64,000 bases of DNA. Origin: UBA7662 sp943369355. GTDB taxonomy: Bacteria; Bacteroidota; Bacteroidia; UBA7662. The notes under the pieces were generated by a model that saw nothing but the letters and a program-made list of their open reading frames with translations, was not told the DNA's origin and made no database searches. The DNA is taken from contig CALRMX020000008.1 of NCBI GenBank assembly GCA_943369355.1, positions 58,006 to 122,005 on the forward strand, written 5' to 3'. The position numbers and the translations under genes are program-made. Shown in pieces: positions 1 to 7,980 of this stretch (position 1 is the first letter of the stretch; each line of letters starts with the position of its first letter).

Positions 1-1720
1 CCTCCACATCCAATCCGAGCTGCTGATACAACTCCTGGGTAGAAGCATGGGGCACAAAACGATCGGGTAGGCCCAAACTCAGGAAACGGCCCGGGTAGTT
101 GTGCGCCAGCAACCATTCGCCTACGGCACTGCCGGCGCCACCCGAGATGCAGCCGTCTTCTACCACCACCACCCGCGCAAAGCTGCGTGCGGCCTGGAGC
201 AACTCCTCGTCGAGGGGCTTCACATAGCGCAAATCGGCATGTGCATAAGGGCTTCCTTGCAAAGCTTCCTGCACGGTATCGGCCATGGTACCTACGCTGA
301 GCACCAGGGTATGTTTGCCTTGTTTGAGCCAAACGCCACGTCCTAATTCAAGCTGTTCGAAGTCTTGCTGCCAAGCGGGGTCGTTGCCGTTGCCTCGGGG
401 GTAGCGTATGGCCATGGGGCCGTTGTGAAACAGCGCGGTATACAACATATTGCGGAGCTCCCTTTCGTTGCGGGGAGCGGCCACCACCATATGGGGTATA
501 CAGCGCAAATAGGCCAAATCAAAGGCGCCGTGGTGGGTGGCACCGTCGGCTCCTACGAGGCCGGCACGGTCGATACAAAACACCACGGGCAGCTGCTGTA
601 GTGCCACATCGTGGATGAGTTGGTCGTAGGCACGCTGCAAGAAGGTAGAATAAATGGCGCAGTAGGGCTTCCAGCCTTCGGCGGCAAAACCTGCGGCCAA
701 GGTAACGGCATGCTGTTCGGCTATGCCCACATCGCGGCTCCGCTCGGGGTATTTCTCCATAAACGCCACCAATCCCGAACCACTGGGCATGGCGGGGGTG
801 ATGGCAAACAGCTTGGGTGCTATTTCGGCGAGCTCGAGCAGCGTTTGGCCAAAAACATCTTGGTATTTGGGTCCTGGAGCCGGCTTTACCGGGTGTAAGT
901 TGCCACTGAGTTTATCGAATAGGCCGGGGGCATGCCAGCGCACCTGATCGCTTTCGGCTTGGGGGTAACCCTTGCCCTTTACGGTTACCACGTGCAAAAC
1001 GGCAACACCGCCAACACGACGGTAGTTGGCAAAGGCATCGAGCAGGGCATCGGTGTCGTGGCCGTCGATGGGTCCGCTGTAGTTCAGCCCCAGGTTTTCG
1101 AACCAGTTGGGGCCCTGGTGGCTGCCCGTACGCAGCTGTTCGAGCTGCCGCAGCAAGCCGCCCACATTTGGGTCGATGCTCATGGCATTGTCGTTCACCA
1201 CCACCAGCAGGTTTACGTTTTCGGTGGCGGCTTGGTTCAGTGCCTCGAAGGCCATGCCACCGGTGAGGGCGCCATCGCCGATGAGGGCGATGTGGTGGCG
1301 CTGCGGCGCTATGCTGCGGGCGGCGAGGGCCATGCCCAAGGCGGCGCCGATGCTGGTGCTGGCATGACCGGTGCCAAAGGCATCGTAGGGGCTCTCCTGG
1401 CGCACAGGGAAGCCACTGATGCCGTCGAGCTGGCGGTTGGTGCGAAAGCTATCGCGGCGACCGGTGAGCACCTTGTGTCCGTAGGCCTGATGGCCCACAT
1501 CCCAAATGAGGCGATCGTGCGGGGTGTTAAAGCTGTAGTGCAAGGCCAGTGTAAGTTCTACCGTACCAAGGCTGGCACCCAGATGCCCACCGTAACGCGA
1601 TACTGCATCGAGCAGGAAGTGCCGCAGCTCCTCCGCCAGCTGGGGAAGCTGGTTCCGACGAAGCTGCCGCAGCTGGGCAGGGTCGTCGATGGTTTGGAGC
1701 AAAGGCCCTGCCTGGAGCAT
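1..1720 (-). CDS. dxs: 1-deoxy-D-xylulose-5-phosphate synthase (3' end cut by window edge)
   Basis: Condenses pyruvate and glyceraldehyde-3-phosphate to DXP in the cytoplasm using thiamine diphosphate, the first step of the MEP isoprenoid pathway. Translating the minus strand from the ATG at 1720 gives about 573 open codons with no stop before base 1; the family is about 630 residues, so the C-terminal end of the transketolase C domain lies outside. Visible signatures are the N-terminal YGGHLGASLGTVELTLALH region, the ThDP motif GDGALTGG followed by VVVNDN, and the pyrimidine-domain segment GIAEQHAVTLAAGFA. The start overlaps the upstream exchanger stop by one base (TAATG), so the two are probably translationally coupled. 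The isoprenoids it feeds would supply the MenA side chain and the ether-lipid enzyme encoded elsewhere in the window. Confidence 0.96.
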   Translation of the reverse strand, partial: MLQAGPLLQTIDDPAQLRQLRRNQLPQLAEELRHFLLDAVSRYGGHLGASLGTVELTLALHYSFNTPHDRLIWDVGHQAYGHKVLTGRRDSFRTNRQLDGISGFPVRQESPYDAFGTGHASTSIGAALGMALAARSIAPQRHHIALIGDGALTGGMAFEALNQAATENVNLLVVVNDNAMSIDPNVGGLLRQLEQLRTGSHQGPNWFENLGLNYSGPIDGHDTDALLDAFANYRRVGGVAVLHVVTVKGKGYPQAESDQVRWHAPGLFDKLSGNLHPVKPAPGPKYQDVFGQTLLELAEIAPKLFAITPAMPSGSGLVAFMEKYPERSRDVGIAEQHAVTLAAGFAAEGWKPYCAIYSTFLQRAYDQLIHDVALQQLPVVFCIDRAGLVGADGATHHGAFDLAYLRCIPHMVVAAPRNERELRNMLYTALFHNGPMAIRYPRGNGNDPAWQQDFEQLELGRGVWLKQGKHTLVLSVGTMADTVQEALQGSPYAHADLRYVKPLDEELLQAARSFARVVVVEDGCISGGAGSAVGEWLLAHNYPGRFLSLGLPDRFVPHASTQELYQQLGLDVE

Positions 1721-2676
1721 TAGCCGCGTTGAATCAGGTAAACTACGTAGGCTACATAAACCAGTACCATCAGGGCACCTTTCCAGCGACCCAACTCATG
1801 ACGCTTGCCTACAAACATGAACAGAAACAGCAACAGGCTGGCACCGATGGTCATCGCAAAGTCGAAGTTGATTTCGTCGCGGAAAGGCATGGGTGAAATC
1901 ACGGCGCTGGCACCGAGTATCCATAAAATATTGAAGATGTTGGAACCCACTACATTCCCTACGGCAATGTCGGTTTCTTTTTTCCAAGCAGCCATGGCCG
2001 AGGTGGCAAATTCGGGCAGCGAAGTGCCCACCGCTACGATGGTGAGGCCGATGAGTGCCTCACTCACACCCCAGCTGCGAGCCAAGATCACGGCATTGTC
2101 AACACACCACTTGCCGCCTAGTCCCATGATGGCGATTCCCCCCAAGATTAGCAGACTCGACTTCCATAAGGGCATGGCTACAAAGTGTTCGTCGGCGGCG
2201 GTCTTCTCCTTTTTTACCAGATCAAAGATATACCACATAAAACCGGCAAAACCGATGAGGAGTATGGCTCCGTCGCCACGACCAATTTTTGGGGCTCCAG
2301 GCAAACTTTCGAAACCGAAGTGTGCTAACAAGCCCAGCAATACGGCCGCAAATAAAGAAATAGGTACTTCAATCCAAGTGGTTTTTCTTTTCACCCGTAA
2401 GGGATAAATCATGGCCGAAACACCCAAAATGAGGAGGATATTGGCGATGTTTGATCCCAACACATTGCCGATAGCGATGTCGGAATTGCCTTGAATGGCG
2501 GCCAACATGCTCACCAAAAGCTCGGGCATAGAGGTGCCGAAACTCACAATGGTAAGTCCAATAACGATATCGGGCACATTGTACGACTTGGCTAGCGCCG
2601 AGGCTCCTCTTACGAGCCATTCAGAGCCAAGAATTAAAAGAACAAAACCGAGAACAAGTATTCCAATCGTGAGCAT
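1720..2676 (-). CDS. CaCA-family calcium/sodium antiporter (YrbG-like)
   Basis: Inner-membrane exchanger of the Ca2+:cation antiporter superfamily, 318 residues from the ATG at 2676. The two inverted alpha repeats are clear: the first has IGLTIVSFGTSMPELLVS followed by AIGNVLGSNIANILLILG, the second IGLTIVAVGTSLPEFATS followed by AVGNVVGSNIFNILWILG. The acidic residues of both GTSxPE motifs, which bind the ions, are intact. About ten hydrophobic segments fill the rest. A longer reading starting at 2751 would add 25 residues that overlap the neighbouring methyltransferase and resemble nothing; the internal ATG directly before MLTIGILVLGFVLL is preferred. The substrate (Ca2+ against Na+ or H+) is inferred from the family. 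Confidence 0.92.
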   Translation of the reverse strand: MLTIGILVLGFVLLILGSEWLVRGASALAKSYNVPDIVIGLTIVSFGTSMPELLVSMLAAIQGNSDIAIGNVLGSNIANILLILGVSAMIYPLRVKRKTTWIEVPISLFAAVLLGLLAHFGFESLPGAPKIGRGDGAILLIGFAGFMWYIFDLVKKEKTAADEHFVAMPLWKSSLLILGGIAIMGLGGKWCVDNAVILARSWGVSEALIGLTIVAVGTSLPEFATSAMAAWKKETDIAVGNVVGSNIFNILWILGASAVISPMPFRDEINFDFAMTIGASLLLFLFMFVGKRHELGRWKGALMVLVYVAYVVYLIQRG

Positions 2677-2731
2677 AGTGGAAGTTTGAGCTGCAAAAAT
2701 AAGGGAAATAGGTGGCCGGTGGGCTAGTTGG

Positions 2732-3439
2732 CTAGCCACAATAAATGGCAAATACCGCAGGTCGTTTGTTGAGCTCGGGAATGGCCATTTTCCATGCTTT
2801 GATGCTGCGCGTTTCGAGCAGCTGGTCGGCGGCAGTGAGGCCGGCGCCGATGCACAATTGGGTGTCGGGATGGCCCACTTTCAGGAGCGTATCGAGGAGC
2901 TGACGGTTGCGGTAGGGGGTTTCGATAAACAGTTGTGTCATGTTGCGGCGACGCGATTCGGCTTCGAGCTCGCGCAAGGCCCGCTCGCGCTCGTGTGTGG
3001 CTACGGGCAAGTAGCCGTGAAAGGCAAATCGCTGACCGTTGAAGCCGCTACCCATGAGGGTGAGTACAATCGACGACGGTCCGCTCAGGGGCTGCACCGC
3101 TATGCCCAACCGATGGGCATGGGCTACGGCGGCAGCACCTGGGTCGGCGATGCCCGGACAGCCAGCATCACTCATCAGGCCGATGTCGTGGCCATCGAGA
3201 GCAGGCTGCAGCAGCTGGCGGACTTCGCTGGCCGGGGTGTGCTCGTTGAGCAAACCGAAACGCCGTATGTTGATGTCGATGTTGCGGTCGAGCTCCTTGA
3301 GGAAGCGGCGGCTCACCTTCTCGCTCTCTACAATGAAGTACTGCAGCCGCTGTACGAGTGGCGTGATGCTGGCCGGTAGGGTTTCTAGAGCCGTTGCGGG
3401 AGCCAAGGGCAGGGGAATGAGGTAGAGGGTGCCACTCAT
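2732..3439 (-). CDS. RsmI-type SAM-dependent rRNA methyltransferase (tetrapyrrole methylase fold)
   Basis: A 235-residue member of the tetrapyrrole-methylase-like family that includes RsmI, which 2'-O-methylates C1402 of 16S rRNA. It starts MSGTLYLIPLPL and contains the family motif LMSDAGCPGIADPGA (about residues 88-102) and LSGPSSIVLTLMGSGF (about 119-134), both of which form the SAM pocket. Bacteroidota usually carry this shorter paralogue in addition to a canonical RsmI, so the exact target is uncertain. The ATG overlaps the stop of the upstream BASS transporter as ATGA. Confidence 0.85.
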   Translation of the reverse strand: MSGTLYLIPLPLAPATALETLPASITPLVQRLQYFIVESEKVSRRFLKELDRNIDINIRRFGLLNEHTPASEVRQLLQPALDGHDIGLMSDAGCPGIADPGAAAVAHAHRLGIAVQPLSGPSSIVLTLMGSGFNGQRFAFHGYLPVATHERERALRELEAESRRRNMTQLFIETPYRNRQLLDTLLKVGHPDTQLCIGAGLTAADQLLETRSIKAWKMAIPELNKRPAVFAIYCG

Positions 3440-4335
3440 GCGCGTAGCCGTTTTAAGCGTATCCGCAACCAGCGGTTGAGGCGATACATGCCCAAACCAA
3501 AGGCTACGGCAGTTACAAAGGTAAAGCTGCCGTACACCACGGCTACCAAGGCCATCTGCGGGGCATGCAGCAGGGTGGTGGCCACAAAAATGGCGAGGGA
3601 GCTGTTTTGTAAGCCTACTTCTATGCTGATGGTCATGCGTGAGGTAGGTCCCAACCGAAACAGCAGCCCCAGCAGATAACCGCCAAACATGCCGCCGAGG
3701 TTAAGCCATAAATTGGGCAAGATGAGGTCGACAAAGGTGTGGGTGGCGTCGCTACCCGATTTTTGTTCGAAAAAGATAATGCCCACAAATGCGATGGCGA
3801 GCAAGGTGGGCATGATGTACTTGAGGGGCTTCTCGGCGGCCAGTGCAAAACGTGGGCGATAGTGCCGGATGAGCACGCCAATAAAAGCGGGAAGCAGAGT
3901 CATGAGTGCAATTTCGCGCACGGTATGTCCCAGTGGCAAGCTGAAAGCGGCCTCGGTACCCATATACCGCTCCAGCGCAAAATTGGTAATGAGTGGGATG
4001 GTGGCGAGGGTAATGAAGCTGTTTACGCTTGTCAGCGAAATGCTTAGGGCTACATTGCCACGCAAGAGATGGTTGAGCAGTCCGGCCGATGCACCTCCCG
4101 GGCAGGCGGCAACCAACACCAAACCTACCTTGTAAACAGGGTCCATACTGCTATAATCGGCAATGACAAAGGCGAGCAGTGGTAGCAAAACCATCTGCGC
4201 TATCAAACCAATGCTGATGGCGCGAGGATAAAAGAGGATGTTCCGGAAACTCTGAAAGGTGAGCGATAATCCTACGCCCATCATGATCACGATGAGAGTA
4301 AAGGGTAAAAAGGTGGCGGAGAAGAAATTTTCCAT
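3436..4335 (-). CDS. bile acid:sodium symporter (BASS) family transporter
   Basis: An integral membrane protein of about 299 residues with eight to ten hydrophobic helices. The segment PGGASAGLLNHLLRGNVALS, followed by SLTSVNSFITLATIPLI, matches the crossover region of BASS transporters (about residues 75-115), and EVGLQNSSLAIFVATTLL matches the second crossover region. Family members import organic anions with Na+; the bacterial substrates are mostly unknown, so none is assigned. Two starts are possible: TTG at 4338 overlapping the scpA stop as TTGA, or ATG at 4335 overlapping it as TGATG. The ATG is chosen. It belongs to the scpA-BASS-methyltransferase run of overlapping genes, which do not share an obvious function. 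Confidence 0.87.
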   Translation of the reverse strand: MENFFSATFLPFTLIVIMMGVGLSLTFQSFRNILFYPRAISIGLIAQMVLLPLLAFVIADYSSMDPVYKVGLVLVAACPGGASAGLLNHLLRGNVALSISLTSVNSFITLATIPLITNFALERYMGTEAAFSLPLGHTVREIALMTLLPAFIGVLIRHYRPRFALAAEKPLKYIMPTLLAIAFVGIIFFEQKSGSDATHTFVDLILPNLWLNLGGMFGGYLLGLLFRLGPTSRMTISIEVGLQNSSLAIFVATTLLHAPQMALVAVVYGSFTFVTAVAFGLGMYRLNRWLRIRLKRLRA

Positions 4336-5078
4336 CAATTGAAGGCCTTTTTAGGGAGCAGGAAAAAGTTGTTGAAGCCTTCGCCAATTTTAATGTCGAG
4401 TTGTTGCAGTTGCAACAGCTCGAGTAGGGCCAAAAAGGTAAAAATGGCCTTCATCTTGTCGGGAAAGCCCGTGAATACTTCGTTGAAGGCTACCTTTTTG
4501 CGGGTGGCGATCAGCTCCAGCAAATAATTGCGCTGGGCTTCAATAGTATAGGGATAAGGGACCACCACGTGTTTGGGGGCGTTTTCGCGCTCTTCGAAGC
4601 GACTCATCACCTTTTGGAAGGCCTTCAAGAGTCCGTACAAATCTAGCGACAACAACTCCTGCTCGGCGCCGAGCTCCTGCTGCAACTGGGCAAGTTCGAG
4701 TGCTGTATGGCCACGCTTCTCGCGCTGCAGCTGTTCGCTCTCCAGCGACGACATCGTGGCCAGTACGCCTTTATACCGTTTGTACTCGAGCAGCCTTTCT
4801 ACCAAATCTTGACGAGGGTCGATTTCATTGCCCTGGAGGTCTACTTCCTTGCGCGGCAGCAACATCTTGGCCTTGATGCGCATGAGTGTTGCGGCGACCA
4901 GGATAAACTCACTCGCCAGCTCAATATTCAATTCCTGCATCTGATGGATGTAGTTCAGGAAATCGTCGGTGATTTTGGCGATAGGAATGTCGTAAATGTC
5001 CAATTCGTCGCGCTCAATAAAAAAGAGAAGCAGGTCGAATGGACCTTCGAAGTGCGTGAGGCGGATTTCGAACGACAT
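4335..5078 (-). CDS. scpA: segregation and condensation protein A
   Basis: The kleisin subunit of the SMC-ScpAB condensin, which compacts and segregates the chromosome. It has 247 residues, the usual family length. The N-terminal region FEIRLTHFEGPFDLLLFFIE is the SMC-binding kleisin signature; it continues with LDIYDIPIAKITDDFLNYI and a helix rich in LASEFILVAATLMRIKAKMLL. The C-terminal winged helix includes FNEVFTGFPDKMKAIFTFLALLELLQL. scpB and smc are not in the window. The 105 bases upstream (5079-5183) separate it from the M16 gene and hold an AT-rich stretch in which I see no convincing promoter. Confidence 0.95.
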   Translation of the reverse strand: MSFEIRLTHFEGPFDLLLFFIERDELDIYDIPIAKITDDFLNYIHQMQELNIELASEFILVAATLMRIKAKMLLPRKEVDLQGNEIDPRQDLVERLLEYKRYKGVLATMSSLESEQLQREKRGHTALELAQLQQELGAEQELLSLDLYGLLKAFQKVMSRFEERENAPKHVVVPYPYTIEAQRNYLLELIATRKKVAFNEVFTGFPDKMKAIFTFLALLELLQLQQLDIKIGEGFNNFFLLPKKAFN

Positions 5079-5183
5079 ACAATTGGGCAGTACTACGAAG
5101 GTGAGGCTTTTTTACCGAAAATGAGAAATGGTCCGTCAGATTTTGCTAAAAATGAAAGACCATTAGAAAAGGTAATTTCAGCC

Positions 5184-6461
5184 CTAGCCGCCGGCGATGA
5201 TGGTAACGAAGTCGGCCGGATTGAGGTATTGCTGGGCGAGGGCTTGAAGTTGCTCGGGGGTGATGTGCTGCACGGTGTGGAGATACTGGGTGTAGTAGCT
5301 GCTATCGAGGCCAAAGTGGTACACATCGCGGAAGCGGTCGGCGAGGGCGAAGGCGCCGTCGAAGCTGCTCATGTACACGCCTTGCAGGTATTGGCGTACC
5401 AATTCAAGCTCCTCATAGCCTACAGGTTCACGGCGGAGGCGCTCCATCTCTTCGTAAATTTCGGTCAAAGCGGAGGCACTTACGTCGGCACCTACTTCTG
5501 TGGCGATGGTCCATACGGCATCACGCTCGTAGCTGAGCACGGCCGAGCCTACCCCGTAGGTAAAGCCTTTGTCTTCTCGTAGGTTGCTCATGAGGCGTGA
5601 GCCAAAATAGCCGCCCAGGAGGGTGTTAAGCACTTTGAGGCCATGATAGTCGGGATGGCGCTTGTCGATACAGCGACGGCCAATACGCAGGGCGTGCTGT
5701 AGGGCGTCGGGTTTGGCGACGTGCACCTGGCCCAAACGGCTATTTGCGGAGTACACGGGCTCGGCTGCTGCCTTGCCGGCTGGCACCTTTTCGAGCAGCT
5801 GGGCCAGTTGGGGTAGCAGGGAGCTTGCTCCTCTGCCGCTCACGCTCACACTGAGCCGTTCACGGGTGTACTGCTGCGCATGGAACTGTTCCAGCCAGCT
5901 GGGTTGTAGGGCGTCGTAGCGGACTTCGTTGCTCTGGCGGCCGTAGGGGTGCTCGGTGCCAAACAGAGCTTCGGCAAAGGCCCTTCGAGCCAAAAACGAT
6001 ACTTTACCCAGCTCTACCGACAGCTGCTGCTTTTGGTTACGGACCGTGGTGGCCAATTCGTGGGCGGGAAAGGCGGGCTCAAATACCAGCTCAAAAAAGG
6101 TGGGCAGCAACTGCGTGGCATGGTGGCTCAGGCAATACAAACTCACCCCACTGCGGTCGGCGGTGGCTTCGTAACTCAGGTAGGCTCCATGGAAATCGAA
6201 AAAGTCGGCGATGGCAGCGCCACTGCGGGCACGGCTGCCTTCTTGCAACATACGGTTAGTGAGTCCGCTCACCAGCGGTTGGGCTTCGTGCCAGGCACCG
6301 GCGGCAAAAACCAAATCGATGCGCAGCACCTCCTGCATGCCTGCTTCGAGCACAAAAACGGGCACATCGGCCAGTAGGTGTTGCTCGGGTTGGCGTATGG
6401 TGAAGCCTACAAAGGCTTGCTGCTGGGGGGCTACAGCTCGGTTGAGGACGTTATCGGGCAT
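5184..6461 (-). CDS. M16 family peptidase-like protein, probably the non-catalytic partner
   Basis: A pitrilysin-fold protein of 425 residues from the ATG at 6461. It has the typical two-lobe M16 pattern (SGLTNRMLQEG, later LNTLLGGYFGSRLMSNLRED and GFTYGVGSAVLSYERDAVW), but the zinc-binding HxxEH motif is absent where the upstream neighbour has HLFEH. Bacterial M16B enzymes often form heterodimers of a zinc-bearing subunit and an R/Y-motif subunit, so this is most likely the partner of the gene just upstream. The two overlap by 11 bases, which supports coupled expression. No clear signal peptide is seen. Confidence 0.88.
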   Translation of the reverse strand: MPDNVLNRAVAPQQQAFVGFTIRQPEQHLLADVPVFVLEAGMQEVLRIDLVFAAGAWHEAQPLVSGLTNRMLQEGSRARSGAAIADFFDFHGAYLSYEATADRSGVSLYCLSHHATQLLPTFFELVFEPAFPAHELATTVRNQKQQLSVELGKVSFLARRAFAEALFGTEHPYGRQSNEVRYDALQPSWLEQFHAQQYTRERLSVSVSGRGASSLLPQLAQLLEKVPAGKAAAEPVYSANSRLGQVHVAKPDALQHALRIGRRCIDKRHPDYHGLKVLNTLLGGYFGSRLMSNLREDKGFTYGVGSAVLSYERDAVWTIATEVGADVSASALTEIYEEMERLRREPVGYEELELVRQYLQGVYMSSFDGAFALADRFRDVYHFGLDSSYYTQYLHTVQHITPEQLQALAQQYLNPADFVTIIAGG

Positions 6462-7686
6462 GGTAGTAAAGGGTGTTGGCACGGTGGGCTACAAAAAGTT
6501 GACGGGCTTGCTGCTGCAAGGCGGTGGCGTCGATGCTACGGTAATGGTCGGCCTCGCGGTTGAGCTGACTGGCATCGCCCAACAAGGCGTAATAGCCCAG
6601 GTTCATGGCCACATTCAGCACCTGCGTTTCGGCAAAGGTGAGGGTAGAAACTACATTGTTGTGGAGCTTTTCGATGGCCTCGGTCGACAACATTTCTTGC
6701 TTCAGCTCGTCGAGCAGCTCCTCAACGGCGGCCAGGGCTTCGGCGTGTGTAATGCCTTTTACGAGCTGACCGGTAATCACAAACATGCCCGGGTCTTGGT
6801 CGCCCGTGATGTAGGCATTCACGCTGCTACACAGCTGGCGTTCTTTCACCAAACGGCGGTAGAGGCGTGCCGACTTCCCCCGCGAGAGCACATCGCTCAG
6901 CAAGTCGCAGGCCGCGTAGGCCTTGTCGCGGCGTGCCGGCATGGGGTAAACGCGGTAAAAGGCATTCACCGGTACGTCGGCTTCAAGGTGCAGCTCCCGG
7001 GGCTGCAGCTGCTCGGGCTCGGTAGGCAACTGCCGCGGCGGGCGACCCCCTGCGGGGATGGGGCCAAACCATTTTTCGGCCAAACGTACCACCTCGGCCG
7101 TGTTTACGCGACCCGCAACCGACAGTATGGCATTGTCGGGGCGGTAGTGTTTGTAAAAGAAGGCCTCCACTTCGTGCAGCTGAGCACCCTCTATTTGGGC
7201 TACATCCTGCCCGATGGTGGCCCAGCGGTAGGGGTGCACCTGGTACACCAGTGGACGGAGTTTCAGCCACACATCGCCATAGGGCTGGTTGAGGTAACGT
7301 TGTTTGAACTCTTCTACCACCACCTGGCGCTGCACTTCGAGGCTGCGTTCGCTGAAATCGAGCCGGAACATGCGGTCGCTTTCGAGCCAAAAGGCCGTCT
7401 CGAGATTGTTGGCCGGAAAGCTGAGGTAATAGTTGGTGATATCGTTATTGGTAAATGCGTTGTTTTCGGCGCCGATGCGTTGGGTAACCGCATCGTAATC
7501 GGGAATGTGGGCCGAGCCGCCAAACATGAGGTGTTCAAAGAGGTGAGCGAAGCCGGTGCGGCCTTCGTCTTCGTCGCGTGCCCCCACATCGTAGAGTAGG
7601 TTTACGGCTGCAAGTTGGGTATCGTTGTTTTCGTGCACCAGCAGCCGCAGGCCGTTGGGGAGCAGGTGTTCGGTATAGGAGATCAT
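6451..7686 (-). CDS. M16 family zinc peptidase, catalytic subunit
   Basis: Pitrilysin-type metallopeptidase of 411 residues. The inverted zinc motif is intact: FAHLFEHLMFGGS (HxxEH) lies near residue 44, with a downstream acidic stretch LEVQRQVVVEEFKQRYLNQ supplying the third ligand Glu. The C-terminal lobe shows KSARLYRRLVKERQLCSSV. I use the ATG at 7686, three codons after a TTG at 7695, because it directly precedes ISYTEHLLPNGLRLLV, a normal M16 N-terminus. Its stop lies within the start region of the second M16 gene, so the two probably make an obligate heterodimer. A TATCTTTG box sits only six bases upstream of the ATG. Confidence 0.92.
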   Translation of the reverse strand: MISYTEHLLPNGLRLLVHENNDTQLAAVNLLYDVGARDEDEGRTGFAHLFEHLMFGGSAHIPDYDAVTQRIGAENNAFTNNDITNYYLSFPANNLETAFWLESDRMFRLDFSERSLEVQRQVVVEEFKQRYLNQPYGDVWLKLRPLVYQVHPYRWATIGQDVAQIEGAQLHEVEAFFYKHYRPDNAILSVAGRVNTAEVVRLAEKWFGPIPAGGRPPRQLPTEPEQLQPRELHLEADVPVNAFYRVYPMPARRDKAYAACDLLSDVLSRGKSARLYRRLVKERQLCSSVNAYITGDQDPGMFVITGQLVKGITHAEALAAVEELLDELKQEMLSTEAIEKLHNNVVSTLTFAETQVLNVAMNLGYYALLGDASQLNREADHYRSIDATALQQQARQLFVAHRANTLYYHAR

Positions 7687-7692
7687 CGGCGA

Positions 7693-7700
7693 CAAAGATA
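7693..7700 (-). promoter_or_regulatory. Bacteroidota -7 promoter box (TATCTTTG) of the M16 operon
   Basis: On the minus strand this reads TATCTTTG, a full match to the Bacteroidota -7 consensus TAnnTTTG. It ends six bases before the ATG at 7686, so a transcript starting a few bases downstream would be nearly leaderless. I see no TTTG at the expected -33 distance, so this is supported by the -7 element only. Confidence 0.5.
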
Positions 7701-7890
7701 GCGGCCTTTGGCGGTTTTGTGCCGAAGCCCCGCTCGGCGCTGCTGCGGTGAGATTAAAATTTCGTGTAGTGCTTGCTATAAACGTATATTTTGTTACATT
7801 GCAGTAAGAAAGTAGTGTTAAATTAATGTGTCCTGCATTGGAATATAAAGTGGAATGTGTAAGTTGAATTTCATTTTAAATTTTAACGTC

Positions 7891-7980
7891 ATGAAAATCA
7901 AAGCATTTCAGTCGAATGTGGGTTTAACACACACACACACACAGTTTTTGCTCAGCTTAAACTTGTTTTCACGGGTTTAA
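7891..7980 (+). other. out-of-frame 5' leader reading frame of the T9SS type A gene
   Basis: An ATG at 7891 opens a 29-codon frame beginning MKIKAFQSNVGL, passing through an (AC)8 tract, and ending in TAA at 7978-7980. That stop overlaps the ATG at 7980 (TAATG) of the long frame that follows. If one AC unit were missing, this frame would run straight into the downstream protein and give a sensible signal peptide ending in a hydrophobic core and AQAQ. So this is best read as the displaced N-terminus of the next gene, though it could also act as a coupled leader peptide. The 190 bases upstream (7701-7890) are AT-rich intergenic DNA in which I see no other gene. Confidence 0.7.
7927..7943 (+). 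repeat. dinucleotide simple-sequence repeat, (AC)8 plus A
   Basis: Eight uninterrupted AC units followed by one A. The tract lies 36 bases after the ATG at 7891 and before the long open frame. Changing the unit number by one moves the reading frame by two bases: seven units join ATG 7891 to the T9SS protein, eight (as here) end at 7980. This is the arrangement expected of a slipped-strand phase-variable locus, but a sequencing error or a fixed mutation would look the same. Confidence 0.85.

Noticed and set aside
932..1723. 263-codon plus-strand frame
   Set aside because: It is antisense to dxs, whose motifs are clear on the minus strand.
5115..5170. inverted repeat AATGGTC / GACCATT between scpA and the M16 gene
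   Set aside because: Arms are short and the loop is about 25 bases, so it is not distinct from chance.
4707..5582. 291-codon plus-strand frame
   Set aside because: Spans antisense parts of scpA and the M16 gene and has no family features.
6211..7599. 462-codon plus-strand frame
   Set aside because: Antisense to the two M16 peptidase genes, which have the family motifs; the frame is a by-product of GC-rich codon use.
7921..7950. CRISPR-like or telomere-like repeat
   Set aside because: It is a plain dinucleotide run of eight units without spacers.
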